Counted from the stretch's first letter, positions 1-8,653 are shown. The stretch: 64,000 bases of DNA from Oceanicola sp. 502str15 (GCF_024105635.1 NZ_WYDQ01000001.1:558001-622000); one strand, 5' to 3'. Notes: generated from the letters alone by a model not told the origin. Numbers and translations are program-made.

Positions 1-318
1 CCCTATACGCAGGCGGATGGGACGGCGGGGCGGAGCTATTCCAACATCCTGCTGTGCAGTCTTCACGAGGGTGGTGCAGGCTGGCCGGACTGGCTGGAGG
101 CCGGGAAGATGACCTGTCAGGGCGAGTGCGATGGCGGGTTCTTTCAGGTGGCGGAGCTGGAGCCGGGGGCGCTGGTGATCCGCACCGAGGGGGTGGCGGT
201 GAGCGACGGCGAGGGCTGCGGCTCGACAATGGTGGCCGATGTGATGAGGGGCAATCCGGAGCGCTATGTTATGACGACCTACAAGCTGGAGAGCGCGCCG
301 CCGGGGGTGTGCCAATGA
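1..318 (+). CDS. 3' end of a small Cys-containing hypothetical protein (5' truncated by window edge)
   Basis: The reading frame is open from base 1 to the TGA at 316-318, so only the C-terminal 105 residues are present. No family is recognised. The visible part carries a C-x-x-x-C pair (TCQGEC) followed by an aromatic and hydrophobic stretch, then a segment YVMTTYKLE near the C-terminus. The next gene has the same motif order (TCFDLC, then LLIRSFG, then YAVTTFRLD), so the two are tandem paralogs. The stop overlaps the next start (ATGA). The cysteines and the paralog's signal peptide suggest a secreted, disulfide-containing protein, but that is inference. Confidence 0.65.
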   Translation, partial: PYTQADGTAGRSYSNILLCSLHEGGAGWPDWLEAGKMTCQGECDGGFFQVAELEPGALVIRTEGVAVSDGEGCGSTMVADVMRGNPERYVMTTYKLESAPPGVCQ

Positions 319-821
319 TCCGGGCGGCGGTGCTTCTGGCGCTGGGGGCCGGGCCTGCGATGGCGGGGCCGGATTGCTATCAGCGGTTTTATCCGGATGC
401 GCATATGGCGGCCAATCCGTTGCAGGGCGTGCAGGGGTTGGTGCTGCATTTTCACCCGCTCGACGCGGGCGGGCGGGGTGTGCAGCTTTGGGCGGAGCTT
501 TCGCCCGAGGCCGAGGGCATTGCATCGGGCGAGGTGGGAGAGCGGTATTATTCCGACATGCGCTGCGAGGCGGGCGGGCCTGCCGTGGAGGGGGCGGACC
601 CGGCGGCGGAGACTTGTTTTGACCTTTGCGATCAGGGCTTTGTGCAGATCGTGGAGGAGAGTGACAGCAGGCTGTTGATCCGGAGTTTCGGGCTGGGGCT
701 GCATGGAAACACCTCGGCCTGCGATGGCGGTGCGGTGCTGGCGGATCGCAGCGCGGCGGGTGGCTACGCGGTGACGACCTTCCGGCTGGATGGCACGGCG
801 GAAGCGGAGTGCGAGGGGTGA
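315..821 (+). CDS. small secreted Cys-containing hypothetical protein, paralog of the preceding gene
   Basis: A 168-residue protein whose ATG overlaps the upstream stop. The N-terminus (MIRAAVLLALGAGPAMA) reads as a Sec signal peptide with cleavage after about residue 17, which points to the periplasm. The mature part has six or more cysteines, including TCFDLC, and shares the Cys and YxVTTxxLD pattern with its neighbour. No named domain is recognised. Its own TGA overlaps the GTG of soxD (GTGA), so it appears translationally coupled into the sarcosine oxidase transcript. Sarcosine oxidase loci normally have soxB in this position, so these two genes are an unusual insertion. Confidence 0.7.
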   Translation: MIRAAVLLALGAGPAMAGPDCYQRFYPDAHMAANPLQGVQGLVLHFHPLDAGGRGVQLWAELSPEAEGIASGEVGERYYSDMRCEAGGPAVEGADPAAETCFDLCDQGFVQIVEESDSRLLIRSFGLGLHGNTSACDGGAVLADRSAAGGYAVTTFRLDGTAEAECEG

Positions 822-1081
822 GGATTGCCTGCCCCCTCTGCGGCGCGCGCGACAGCCGGGAGTTCACGCCGGTGGGCGGGGCGGAGCTTTTGGCGCGGCC
901 CGAGCCGGAGGCGGGGGCGGCGGCATGGGACGATTACCTGCACAACCGGGCGAATATCTGCGGGCCGAGCCGGGAGCTTTGGTATCACGGCGCGGGCTGC
1001 GCGAGTTGGCTGGTGGTGGAGCGGGACACGGCGAGCCACGAGGTGCTCTCGGTGAGCCTTGCCCGGGAGACGGCGCGGTGA
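818..1081 (+). CDS. soxD: sarcosine oxidase delta subunit
   Basis: An 87-residue protein starting VRIACPLCGARDSREF, the typical opening of SoxD. The CxxC (CPLC) and a later His and Cys form the small zinc-binding fold of this subunit. SoxD is part of heterotetrameric sarcosine oxidase, which oxidatively demethylates sarcosine with tetrahydrofolate. The GTG at 818 was chosen because it overlaps the upstream TGA and removes three non-conserved residues; an alternative GTG lies at 809. The alpha-gamma fusion follows after 46 bases. The soxB (beta) gene is not seen between this gene and the window edge, so it must lie further upstream or elsewhere. Confidence 0.88.
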   Translation: MRIACPLCGARDSREFTPVGGAELLARPEPEAGAAAWDDYLHNRANICGPSRELWYHGAGCASWLVVERDTASHEVLSVSLARETAR

Positions 1082-1127
1082 GGGCTTTTGGCACGGCGCG
1101 ACGGGCGCCGCTCTGCGGGGCGCTGGC

Positions 1128-4100
1128 ATGAGGATTCAGGGGCGCGGACATGCGCTGGACCGGGGGCGGACGGTTCCGTTTTCCTTCGATGGCAAGCTGA
1201 TGCACGGGCATCCGGGGGATACGCTGGCTTCGGCGCTTTTGGCCAATGACTGCCGGGTGGTGGCGCGCTCGTTCAAGTATCATCGCCCGCGGGGGATTTT
1301 CAGCGCCGGGCCGGAAGAGCCGAATGGCTTGGTGACGGTGAAGGGGCCGTGGGGGGCGGTGCCCAACCAGCGGGCGACCATGGCGGAGCTTTACGAGGGG
1401 CTTTGCGCCACCAGCCAGAACCGCTGGCCTTCGCTCGCCTTCGACCTGCTGGGCGCGAATGACATGCTGCATCCGTGGCTGGGGGCCGGGTTCTACTACA
1501 AGACCTTCATGTGGCCGCCCAAGCTCTGGCTGAAGCTCTATGAGCCCGTCATCCGCCGGGCCGCCGGGATCGGGGCGCTGGCGCGGGCGCATGATGAGAC
1601 GCCCCATGAGAAGGGTTTTGCCTTTTGCGACCTGCTGGTGATCGGTGGCGGACCTGCCGGGCTGATGGCGGCGCTTGCGGCGGGCCGGGCCGGCAAGCGG
1701 GTGATCCTCTGCGATGAGCAGAGCGGTTTTGGCGGGCGGCTGCTGGGCGAGCGCGAGGAGGTGGGCGGGATGCCGGGCCATCTCTGGGCGGCAGGGGTGG
1801 TGGCCGAGCTTGCGGCCATGGAGAACGTGCGGGTGATGGCGCGGACCTGCGTGACCGGGGTTTATGACCACGGAACCTTTGCGGCGGTGGAGCGGGTGGG
1901 GGAGCATCTGGCGCATCCGGGCGCGGGGCTGGTGGCGAGCTGTTTCTGGCGGATCGTGGCGGGCGCGAGCGTGCTGGCGACGGGCGCGGTGGAGCGGATG
2001 GTGGCCTTTCCGGGCAACGACCGGCCGGGGGTGATGGCAGGCGGCGCGGTGCGGTCCTACCTGAACCGCTGGGGCGTGCTTGCCGGGCCTCGGGTGGCGG
2101 TGTTCGGCGGCGGCGCGGGCGTGGCGCGCACGGCGCGGGAGCTGGCGGCGGTGGGGCTGCCGCCGGTGGCGGTGATCGACGCCCGTGCGGGCGGCGAGGC
2201 GCCGGTGGATGCGCCCTTCTTCGCGGGCGGGCAGGTGGCCGCGACACAGGGGCGGATGGGGCTGACCTCGGTCACGGTGCAGGCCGGCGGGCGGCGTGAG
2301 AAGATCGGGGCGGATGTGCTGGCGGTCTGTGGCGGATGGGTGCCGCAGGTGCAGCTGGCGACCCATCTGGGGGCCAAGCCTGTTTGGCGCGACGGGATGT
2401 TTCTGGCGCCCGAGGGTGCGGTGCCGGGGATGGTCGTGGCCGGGGCGGCCTCGGGGTTGGCGGGCACGCATGAGGCGCTGGCCTCGGGGGCGCAGGCGGC
2501 GGTGACGGCGCTGGGCCTGACCGGGGGCGTGGAACTGCCGGAGGCGGAGGATGCACCGCGCGAGGCGGCACCGCATTTTGTCGACCTCAAGGGCAGGGCC
2601 TTTCTGGACATGGGCAACGACGTGACGGTGAAGGACATCCGCCTTGCCGCGCAGGAGGGGTTTGCGCGGGCCGAGCACACCAAGCGCTACACCACGCAGG
2701 GCATGGCGCCGGACCAGGGGCGGGTTTCGGGCGAGGCGGCGATGGCGGTGCTGGCGGAGGCCACCGGGCGGACGCTGGCGGAGACCGGGCTGACGACCCA
2801 TCGGCCCCCCTTCGCACCGGTGAGCATTGGCGCGATGGGGGCAGGCGGGCGCGGGCGCGGGTTTGCGCCGGTCCGCGAGACCACGAGCCATGCCGCCGCC
2901 GTGGCGGCGGGCGCGCCGATGGTGGAGGCGGGGCTGTGGTATCGGGCGTCGTATTTTCCGCGCGCAGGCGAGACCACATGGCGCGAGGCCTGCGACCGGG
3001 AGGTGCGCATGGTGCGCGGCGCGGTGGGGGTTTGCGATGTGTCGACGCTGGGCAAGGTGGATGTGCAGGGGCCGGGGGCGGCGGCGCTGCTGGACCTGCT
3101 CTACACCGGCCGGATGTCGGGGCTGAAGGAGGGCCGGGTGCGCTACGGGGTGATGCTGCGCGAGGACGGCCACGTGATGGACGATGGCACGGTGGCGCGG
3201 CTCGGGGCCGAGCATTTTCTGGTGACGACGACGACCGGGGCGGCGGGGCCGGTGGTGCGGCACATGGACTTTGCCGCGCAGGTGCTGGCGCCGGAGCTGG
3301 ATGTGCAGATGATCTCGGCCACCGAGCATTGGGCGCAGTTTGCCGTGGCCGGGCCGCGGGCGCGGGCGGTGCTGGGCGCGGTGCTGGAGGAGGTGCCGGA
3401 GCTGCCCTTCATGGGCTGTGCGGCGGTGGATGTGGCGGGCGTGGCCGGGCGGCTCTTCAGGATCAGCTTTTCGGGCGAGGCGGGCTGGGAGATTGCGGTG
3501 CCCGCGCGGTTCGGGGCTGCCTTGTGGGCCGCACTGGTGGCGGCGGCGGAGGGCGAGGGCGGCGGGGCTTACGGGGTGGAGGCGCTGAACGTTCTGCGCA
3601 TCGAGAAGGGCTTTGTGACCCATGCCGAGATCCATGGCCGGGTGACGGCCGGCGATGTGGGGCTGGGCGGCATGGTGAGCCCTGCGAAGGATTGCATCGG
3701 CAAGGTGATGGCGCAGCGTGAGGGGCTGGCGGACGGGCCGCACCGCGAGCAGCTCGTGGGGCTGCGCCCGGTGGGGGCGGTGCAGGCGCTTTCGGCCGGG
3801 GCGTTTCTGTTCGAGGAAGGGGCGGAGGCCGGCCGGGAGAATGCGCAGGGCTACACCACCTCGGCCTGCTGGTCGCCGACGCTGGAGTGCGGGCTGGCGC
3901 TGGGCTTCGTTAAGGACGGGCGGGCGCGGCATGGGGAGCGGATGCTCTTCGTCGATCACCTGCGCGGGGTGCGGGCGGCGGTGGAGATTTGCGATCCGGT
4001 GTTTTTCGACCCCGAGGGGGAGCGGATGCGCGGGGCCGTGGAGGGCGCGGGGCGGTGGGGTTCTCCCTCCCTGCGGGCCGAGAGTTCTGCGGCGGAGGTG

Positions 4101-4562
4101 GTCGAGGCGGGGGATCTGCGCCTGTCGGTGCTGGAGGCGGGGGCGATGTTTGCGGTGCTGCCGCTGGGTGGGGCCGGGGTGAAAGTTGGTGGCTTGGAGT
4201 TTCCGGCGGCGGGGGCGAGCGTGGCGCAGGGGGCGGCGCGGCTTTGCTGGTGGGGGGCGGGGCAGGCGATGTTGATCGGCGGCGAGCCGGGCGCGGTGGA
4301 TGGCGCGGCGGTGGTCGACCAGTCGGACGGCTGGGTCGGCTTTGCGCTGGAGGGCGCGGGGGCGCCGGAGGTGCTGGCGCGCCTCGTGCCGCTGGATTGC
4401 GCGGTAATGGCAGAGGGCGCGGTGGCGCGCAGCTTGCTGGGGCATATGCCGGTGGCGGTTTTGCGGGTTGGCGGAGGGTTCCGGCTTTATACCTTCCGCT
4501 CGATGGCGGCGACGGCCTGGGGCGAGCTTGGCCATGCGGCGAGACGCGTGGCGGCGCGGTGA
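1128..4562 (+). CDS. soxA: sarcosine oxidase alpha-gamma fusion protein
   Basis: One uninterrupted 1144-residue frame. Residues about 1-967 match the alpha subunit: an N-terminal 2Fe-2S-like fold (PFSFDGKLMHGHPGDTLASAL), a dinucleotide-binding GGGPAG at about 173-178, a central oxidoreductase region and a C-terminal GCV_T-like folate-binding module ending at FFDPEGERMRG. The alpha subunit normally stops there at roughly 970-1000 residues. Here the frame runs on for about 175 residues with gamma-subunit hallmarks (VDQSDGW, VLARLVPLD, LLGHM, FRSMA). It is therefore a natural alpha-gamma fusion; no stop or frameshift is visible at the junction near 4030. ATG 1128 was chosen because conserved alpha sequence starts at MRIQGRGH; the open frame upstream is not conserved. 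Confidence 0.9.
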   Translation: MRIQGRGHALDRGRTVPFSFDGKLMHGHPGDTLASALLANDCRVVARSFKYHRPRGIFSAGPEEPNGLVTVKGPWGAVPNQRATMAELYEGLCATSQNRWPSLAFDLLGANDMLHPWLGAGFYYKTFMWPPKLWLKLYEPVIRRAAGIGALARAHDETPHEKGFAFCDLLVIGGGPAGLMAALAAGRAGKRVILCDEQSGFGGRLLGEREEVGGMPGHLWAAGVVAELAAMENVRVMARTCVTGVYDHGTFAAVERVGEHLAHPGAGLVASCFWRIVAGASVLATGAVERMVAFPGNDRPGVMAGGAVRSYLNRWGVLAGPRVAVFGGGAGVARTARELAAVGLPPVAVIDARAGGEAPVDAPFFAGGQVAATQGRMGLTSVTVQAGGRREKIGADVLAVCGGWVPQVQLATHLGAKPVWRDGMFLAPEGAVPGMVVAGAASGLAGTHEALASGAQAAVTALGLTGGVELPEAEDAPREAAPHFVDLKGRAFLDMGNDVTVKDIRLAAQEGFARAEHTKRYTTQGMAPDQGRVSGEAAMAVLAEATGRTLAETGLTTHRPPFAPVSIGAMGAGGRGRGFAPVRETTSHAAAVAAGAPMVEAGLWYRASYFPRAGETTWREACDREVRMVRGAVGVCDVSTLGKVDVQGPGAAALLDLLYTGRMSGLKEGRVRYGVMLREDGHVMDDGTVARLGAEHFLVTTTTGAAGPVVRHMDFAAQVLAPELDVQMISATEHWAQFAVAGPRARAVLGAVLEEVPELPFMGCAAVDVAGVAGRLFRISFSGEAGWEIAVPARFGAALWAALVAAAEGEGGGAYGVEALNVLRIEKGFVTHAEIHGRVTAGDVGLGGMVSPAKDCIGKVMAQREGLADGPHREQLVGLRPVGAVQALSAGAFLFEEGAEAGRENAQGYTTSACWSPTLECGLALGFVKDGRARHGERMLFVDHLRGVRAAVEICDPVFFDPEGERMRGAVEGAGRWGSPSLRAESSAAEVVEAGDLRLSVLEAGAMFAVLPLGGAGVKVGGLEFPAAGASVAQGAARLCWWGAGQAMLIGGEPGAVDGAAVVDQSDGWVGFALEGAGAPEVLARLVPLDCAVMAEGAVARSLLGHMPVAVLRVGGGFRLYTFRSMAATAWGELGHAARRVAAR

Positions 4563-4570
4563 GGCTTGCG

Positions 4571-4701
4571 GGAGGGCGGGACAAGTCCCGCCCTACGGGT
4601 GTTGCGGCGGTGTGGCGCGGGTTTGGGTCCAGCACGTAACGGGGTGGTGGACCGGGGGCGCTGCCCCCGGACCCCCGGAGATATTTTCAGCAAGAAAATG
4701 A
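4571..4701. repeat. composite intergenic repeat, copy 1
   Basis: Between convergent genes. It begins with a perfect hairpin (AGGGCGGGAC, loop AA, GTCCCGCCCT; 4573-4594) followed by CTACGGG. A second G/C hairpin (GGGGGCGCTGCCCCC, about 4656-4670) comes next, then the segment CCCCCGGAGATATTTTCAGC and AAGAAAATG. The same parts in the same order occur at 29883-30030, also between convergent genes. It probably acts as a bidirectional terminator or REP-like element. Function is inferred. Confidence 0.7.
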
Positions 4702-4705
4702 CAGG

Positions 4706-5305
4706 TCAGCGGTCTGTGTTGCGGCGGGCGAGGCGGAGCAGCCAGAGGCCGAGGAAGAGGGTGAGGCCGAGGGCGGCGAGGAAGCCGAGGGCCTGTCCGG
4801 CGATCTGGGCGCCGAGCGCGAGGTTCTGGGCGAAGGCGCGGCCGAGGCCGACGTAGATGGCGACCCAGACCGCCTCTCCGGCGAGGCCCCAGAGGGTGAA
4901 GGTGAGCCAGCGCATGCCGCTGGCCCCGGCGGCGAGGTTGGCATAGGGGCCGAGCGGGGCGAAGAGCCAGCAGGTGAGGAATATGCCGGGGCCGCCGCGG
5001 TTGAGGGTGAAGTCGCGGGCGCGGGCGAAGAGGTGCTGGCGTTTGGGGCGGCTGGCCATCCTGCGGTCGATCCAGGCGCCGCTGCCGCGGCCGAGCTGGT
5101 AGCCCATCTGGTCGCCCAGCACCGCGCCGGAAAAGGCGCCGAGGGCGACGGGGGCGAGGGAGAGGTCGCCGGTGGCGGTGAAGGCCCCGCCGGTGAGCAT
5201 GAGCAGAGAGGAGGGGACGGGCACGCAGAGGCAGGAGAGGAAGGTGATGCAGGCGAGGATGGGCACGCCGTAGGCGGCGAGGAGTTCGAAGAGGAGATCC
5301 GACAC
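4706..5305 (-). CDS. DedA family (SNARE-associated/VTT) inner-membrane protein
   Basis: A 199-residue polytopic membrane protein. The DedA/VTT signature is visible: an N-terminal hydrophobic segment followed by PVPSSLLMLTGGA, then GAVLGDQMGYQLGR and a C-terminal helical region (FAPLGPYANLAAG). DedA proteins are inner-membrane proteins implicated in lipid or undecaprenyl-phosphate flipping and membrane homeostasis. The GTG at 5305 was chosen because it lies 8 bases after the upstream stop with AGGAG about 10 bases ahead; the longer frame upstream only duplicates the neighbouring gene in another frame. It is probably co-transcribed with the small membrane protein gene at 5313-5654. Confidence 0.85.
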   Translation of the reverse strand: MSDLLFELLAAYGVPILACITFLSCLCVPVPSSLLMLTGGAFTATGDLSLAPVALGAFSGAVLGDQMGYQLGRGSGAWIDRRMASRPKRQHLFARARDFTLNRGGPGIFLTCWLFAPLGPYANLAAGASGMRWLTFTLWGLAGEAVWVAIYVGLGRAFAQNLALGAQIAGQALGFLAALGLTLFLGLWLLRLARRNTDR

Positions 5306-5312
5306 CGGGGCG

Positions 5313-5654
5313 CTACTCCTGCGCCTGGCGCTTGGCGTGGAGGGCGAGGAAGGCCTCGGCTTCGGTGAGGACCTGCGCGAGGGGGACGCCGCGCTTTTGG
5401 GCGATGGTTTCGAGGGTGGGGCGCTCTTTGGGGTCGGGGGGGACGCCGAGGTGGCGGGCGAGGTCACGCCCGTCGACCAGCCAGGAGTGGGCGATGTAGC
5501 GCGGGGTCATCCAGGGCTCGAGCGCCTGGGCCTGGTGGGCTGGGTCCATCCAGTAGAGGGTGCGCTGCACGGTGCGGATGCCGAAGAAGAGGGTGGCGGC
5601 GAGGGCGAGGGCGAAGGCGGCGGTGAGGATCGGGTGGCGGCGCAGGAGGGTCAT
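5313..5654 (-). CDS. small single-pass membrane protein, function unknown
   Basis: A 113-residue protein with one N-terminal transmembrane segment (about residues 8-28, ILTAAFALALAATLFFGI) and a soluble C-terminal part (YIAHSWLVDGRDLARHLG, RPTLETIAQKRGV). I do not recognise a named family. ATG 5654 is preceded by a purine-rich site. It overlaps no conserved gene and sits directly upstream of dedA on the same strand, so the two are likely one transcript. The motif arrangement suggests a cytoplasmic or periplasmic regulatory tail, but this is speculation. Confidence 0.65.
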   Translation of the reverse strand: MTLLRRHPILTAAFALALAATLFFGIRTVQRTLYWMDPAHQAQALEPWMTPRYIAHSWLVDGRDLARHLGVPPDPKERPTLETIAQKRGVPLAQVLTEAEAFLALHAKRQAQE

Positions 5655-5775
5655 GCCGGGGCGGGTGTGGCGAGGGGGCTTTGGGTCTGCCGTGAGGGGG
5701 ACAGTTGGACCTGGCTGGTGAGAGATCCTCGGGTCGGGCCCGAGGATGACGGTGCTGGCGCGGTGGGTCGGGTGC

Positions 5776-6960
5776 TCATTTTGTGAGGCTTTTCATGCCG
5801 GTGGTGAGGCCTTCGAGGGTCATGGGGACCATGCGGGCTTCGAAGATCTCGCGGATCATGGCGATGGATTGGGTGTAGCCCCAGTGCTTTTCGGGGACAG
5901 GGTTGATCCAGAGGTTTTGCGGCCATTGCTGGCGGGCGCGGGTGAGCCATGTGCTGCCCGCCTCTTCGTTCCAGTGCTCGTTGGCGCCGCCGGGGTAGGC
6001 GACCTCGTAGGGCGACATGGAAGCGTCGCCGACGAAGATGGCACGGTAGTCGGGACCGTATTTGTTGATGATTTCCCAGGTCGGCGTCTGCTCGGACCAG
6101 CGGCGGCGGTTGTCGCGCCAGACGCCCTCGTAGAGGCAGTTGTGGAAGTAGTAGTATTCGAGGTGCTTGAACTCGGCGCGGGCGGCGGAGAACAGCTCTT
6201 CGACGACCTTGATGTGGGGGTCCATCGAGCCGCCGACGTCGAGAAACAGCAGCACCTTCACGGCGTTGCGCCGTTCGGGGCGAGTGATGACGTCGAGGTG
6301 GCCATGCTCGGCGGTGGCGCGGATGGTGCCGTCGAGATCGAGCTCCTCATGGGCGCCGTCGCGGGCCCATTGGCGCAGGCGTTTGAGGGCGACCTTGATG
6401 TTGCGGGTGCCGAGCTCGACAGAGTCGTCGAGAATGCGGAATTCTCTTTTGTCCCAGACTTTTACGGCGCGTTGGTGACGTGATCTCTCCTGCCCGATCC
6501 GCACGCCTTCGGGGTTGTAGCCATGGGCGCCGAAGGGGGAGGTGCCCGCTGTCCCAATCCACTTGTTGCCGCCCTGATGGCGGCCTTCCTGCTCTGCGAG
6601 GCGCTCGCGGAGGGTTTCCATCAGCTTTTCGAAGCCGCCCATGGCCTCGATCTCGGCCATTTCCTCGGGGGAGAGGTGCTTTTCGGCCTGTTTGCGCAGC
6701 CAGTCTTCGGGCAGGTCGACGGCCTCCAGAACGGCTTCGAGCGGGATGCTTTCGAGGCCCTTGAAGGCCTGCGAAAAGGCCTGGTCGAAGCGGTCGAGGT
6801 GGCGCTCGTCCTTCACGAGGCAGGTGCGGGCGAGGTAGTAGAAGGCGTTGATGTCGTAGGTGGTCAGCCCGGCCGAGACGGCATCGAGAAAGCTCAGGTG
6901 CTCGCGGAGAGTGACGGGCACTCCGGCTTTGCGGAGGGTCTGGAAGAAGGGCAGGAACAT
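5776..6960 (-). CDS. VWA domain-containing CoxE-like protein
   Basis: A 394-residue protein with no signal peptide. The C-terminal half is a von Willebrand A-type domain beginning VKVLLFLDVGGSMDPH; the N-terminal half is helical (MFLPFFQTLRKAGVPVT, LREHLSFLDAV) as in CoxE-type VWA proteins. These usually partner with an MoxR-type AAA ATPase in metallo-enzyme maturation; no such ATPase gene is in this part of the window. The MIDAS motif reads D-V-G-G-S rather than canonical DxSxS, so metal binding may be altered. The gene follows the IscA-like gene on the same strand with a 42-base gap. Role unknown beyond family. Confidence 0.85.
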   Translation of the reverse strand: MFLPFFQTLRKAGVPVTLREHLSFLDAVSAGLTTYDINAFYYLARTCLVKDERHLDRFDQAFSQAFKGLESIPLEAVLEAVDLPEDWLRKQAEKHLSPEEMAEIEAMGGFEKLMETLRERLAEQEGRHQGGNKWIGTAGTSPFGAHGYNPEGVRIGQERSRHQRAVKVWDKREFRILDDSVELGTRNIKVALKRLRQWARDGAHEELDLDGTIRATAEHGHLDVITRPERRNAVKVLLFLDVGGSMDPHIKVVEELFSAARAEFKHLEYYYFHNCLYEGVWRDNRRRWSEQTPTWEIINKYGPDYRAIFVGDASMSPYEVAYPGGANEHWNEEAGSTWLTRARQQWPQNLWINPVPEKHWGYTQSIAMIREIFEARMVPMTLEGLTTGMKSLTK

Positions 6961-7002
6961 GGAGGCAGGGTGGGCGCGCGCGGGGGGCGGGTCAAGCCCG
7001 GC

Positions 7003-7353
7003 CTACATCTCCGCGAACTTGATCGACTCGCCGCAGCCGCAGGCCTCGGTCACGTTGGGATTGTTGAACTTGAAGCCGGACTCCAGCAGCGAGGTTTCAT
7101 AGTCGATCTCGGTGCCGAAGAGGAACATCTGGGCCATCGGCGCGATCATCACGCGGGCGCCGTCCTGCTCGACCACCTCATCGTGTTCGTCAACGATATC
7201 AGCGTATTCCATGGTGTATTCCATGCCGGCACAGCCGCCCTTCTTGACGCCGATGCGCAGGCCCTGGTGGCCGTCGCGCTGCATCAGCCGAGCGATTTCG
7301 GTGACGGCGCGGGGGGTGATGGTGACGGCTTGCTTGCCGGGAATGCCGAACAT
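7003..7353 (-). CDS. HesB/IscA family iron-sulfur cluster assembly/carrier protein
   Basis: A 116-residue A-type carrier. It has the family core TPRAVTEIARLM, the first conserved cysteine in GVKKGGCAGMEY and the C-terminal pair in EACGCGESIKF, so all three cluster-ligand cysteines are present. A-type carriers deliver Fe-S clusters to apo-proteins; next to SufT this one is best regarded as SUF-associated (SufA-like), though ErpA/IscA cannot be excluded. ATG 7353 was chosen since AAGGAG lies 8 bases upstream and homology starts at MFGIPGKQAVT; the longer frame is a shadow. It is separated from sufT by the phosphodiesterase gene. Confidence 0.88.
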   Translation of the reverse strand: MFGIPGKQAVTITPRAVTEIARLMQRDGHQGLRIGVKKGGCAGMEYTMEYADIVDEHDEVVEQDGARVMIAPMAQMFLFGTEIDYETSLLESGFKFNNPNVTEACGCGESIKFAEM

Positions 7354-7450
7354 GTGGAGTGCTCCTTTGAGGCATATGTAGGCCGGGAGGGGCCATGGCT
7401 CAAGGGGGCGCCCCATTGCAGCGGGGCGCCCGTGTGGTTGTGGTGCCTGC

Positions 7451-8653
7451 TCAGAGGCCCATGCAATTGGCGTAGAAGGTGACGGTGGCGGGCCAGTCGG
7501 AGAAGATGCCTTCCACTTCGACGTCCTGGGCCAGGGTATCGACCAGCTCGTAGATGTCGCCGTCGCTGTCGGTGATCTCATTGGTCGAGTTGTAGTACCA
7601 GCCGCCGCCCGAGGCGAGCGGGCCGGAGCGCTCCAGCGACCATGTGATCAGATTGAGGCCGGCGTCCTTGGCGGCCTTGGCATAGGCGGAGGCGGCGTAG
7701 GTGCCGTTTTCGGGGGTGACCAGCATGTTCAGCGAGGGGGCGAGGTATTGCACGCCCTTGGCCTTGAGGTCGGCGAAGTCCTGTTTCCAGGTTTCGGGGT
7801 CTTGCTCGTCGAAGCTGTCGTCGGGTTCCACGAGGAAGACCGCCTGCTTGCCGAATTCCGGTTCGTTCTCGACCCAGTAGAGCACGTCTTCAAGGTTGAA
7901 GCTTTGCGGGAAGACCTGGGAGGGGTCGACACCGGCGGCCTTGTACTCGTCGATCATCTTCTGGGCGTAATCGGCCTGGGTGAAGCCGTCGAAGGGCATG
8001 TCGACGGAGGGGCCTTTGAGCTCGGGGGTCATCTTGACGCCGAGTTCCTTGAACAGCTCGATCGACTCTGCGTGGGTGAGGATGGTTGGCTCCTGAACGT
8101 AGAGCGCGGTGCGCCATCCGGCGATGCCGCCCTGATACTCTTCGGCGGTGGTGGCGGCGCTGTCGGCGCTGTCCATCTTGGGCATGAGCGACTTGAACTC
8201 GGCCAGGGTCAGCTCGGAGGTGCGGCACTCGGCGGCGGCCTTGGTCTCTCCCGCAGCGGCAGAGAAGGGGGTGGTGCAGGAAGCGGCGAGGTCGCTCACG
8301 AGGATGTTGGTGGTGGTGTGCAGGTCGTTCTGCGCGTGGCGGCAGACCAGTTCCTTGTCCTTGGTGAAGGTCACGTCGCATTCGCCCACGCCAGCGCCCA
8401 TGCCGGCCCCGGCGCGGTAGCTCTCGGCGGTGTGCTCGGGGAACATCATCGGTGCGCCGCGGTGGGCGATGGAAAACTCCGACTTTGCAATGGGTTGGCC
8501 AATGCAGCTTTGCAGCTTGGATTTCAGCTCACCCTCGGGGAGCTTGCCGATCAGGTAGGCCGGGCGGGGGCCGTAGCCGGTGAGTGCGGCATCTGCCAGC
8601 GCCGGGGCGGCGGTGGCGAGGAGCAGGGCGGCGAGAAGAGGGGTATGGCGCAT
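7451..8653 (-). CDS. secreted glycerophosphodiester phosphodiesterase family protein
   Basis: A 400-residue protein with a clear Sec signal peptide (MRHTPLLAALLLATAAPALA). The GDPD catalytic signature follows: IAHRGAPMMFPEHTAES (His-Arg and Glu), then a GECDVTFTKD metal-site Glu/Asp and a catalytic-type His in CRHAQNDLH. The family hydrolyses glycerophosphodiesters to glycerol-3-phosphate and an alcohol; the export signal places it in the periplasm. ATG 8653 has AAGGAG 9 bases ahead. It sits between two Fe-S assembly genes on the same strand with about 100-base gaps on each side, so it may be its own unit. The protein is longer than compact UgpQ-type enzymes. Confidence 0.86.
   Translation of the reverse strand: MRHTPLLAALLLATAAPALADAALTGYGPRPAYLIGKLPEGELKSKLQSCIGQPIAKSEFSIAHRGAPMMFPEHTAESYRAGAGMGAGVGECDVTFTKDKELVCRHAQNDLHTTTNILVSDLAASCTTPFSAAAGETKAAAECRTSELTLAEFKSLMPKMDSADSAATTAEEYQGGIAGWRTALYVQEPTILTHAESIELFKELGVKMTPELKGPSVDMPFDGFTQADYAQKMIDEYKAAGVDPSQVFPQSFNLEDVLYWVENEPEFGKQAVFLVEPDDSFDEQDPETWKQDFADLKAKGVQYLAPSLNMLVTPENGTYAASAYAKAAKDAGLNLITWSLERSGPLASGGGWYYNSTNEITDSDGDIYELVDTLAQDVEVEGIFSDWPATVTFYANCMGL

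Noticed and set aside
864..4535. 1223-residue minus-strand open frame across the sarcosine oxidase gene
   Set aside because: Antisense shadow of the high-GC soxA frame: Arg/His/Pro-rich, no recognisable motif, and the plus frame is a well-supported enzyme.
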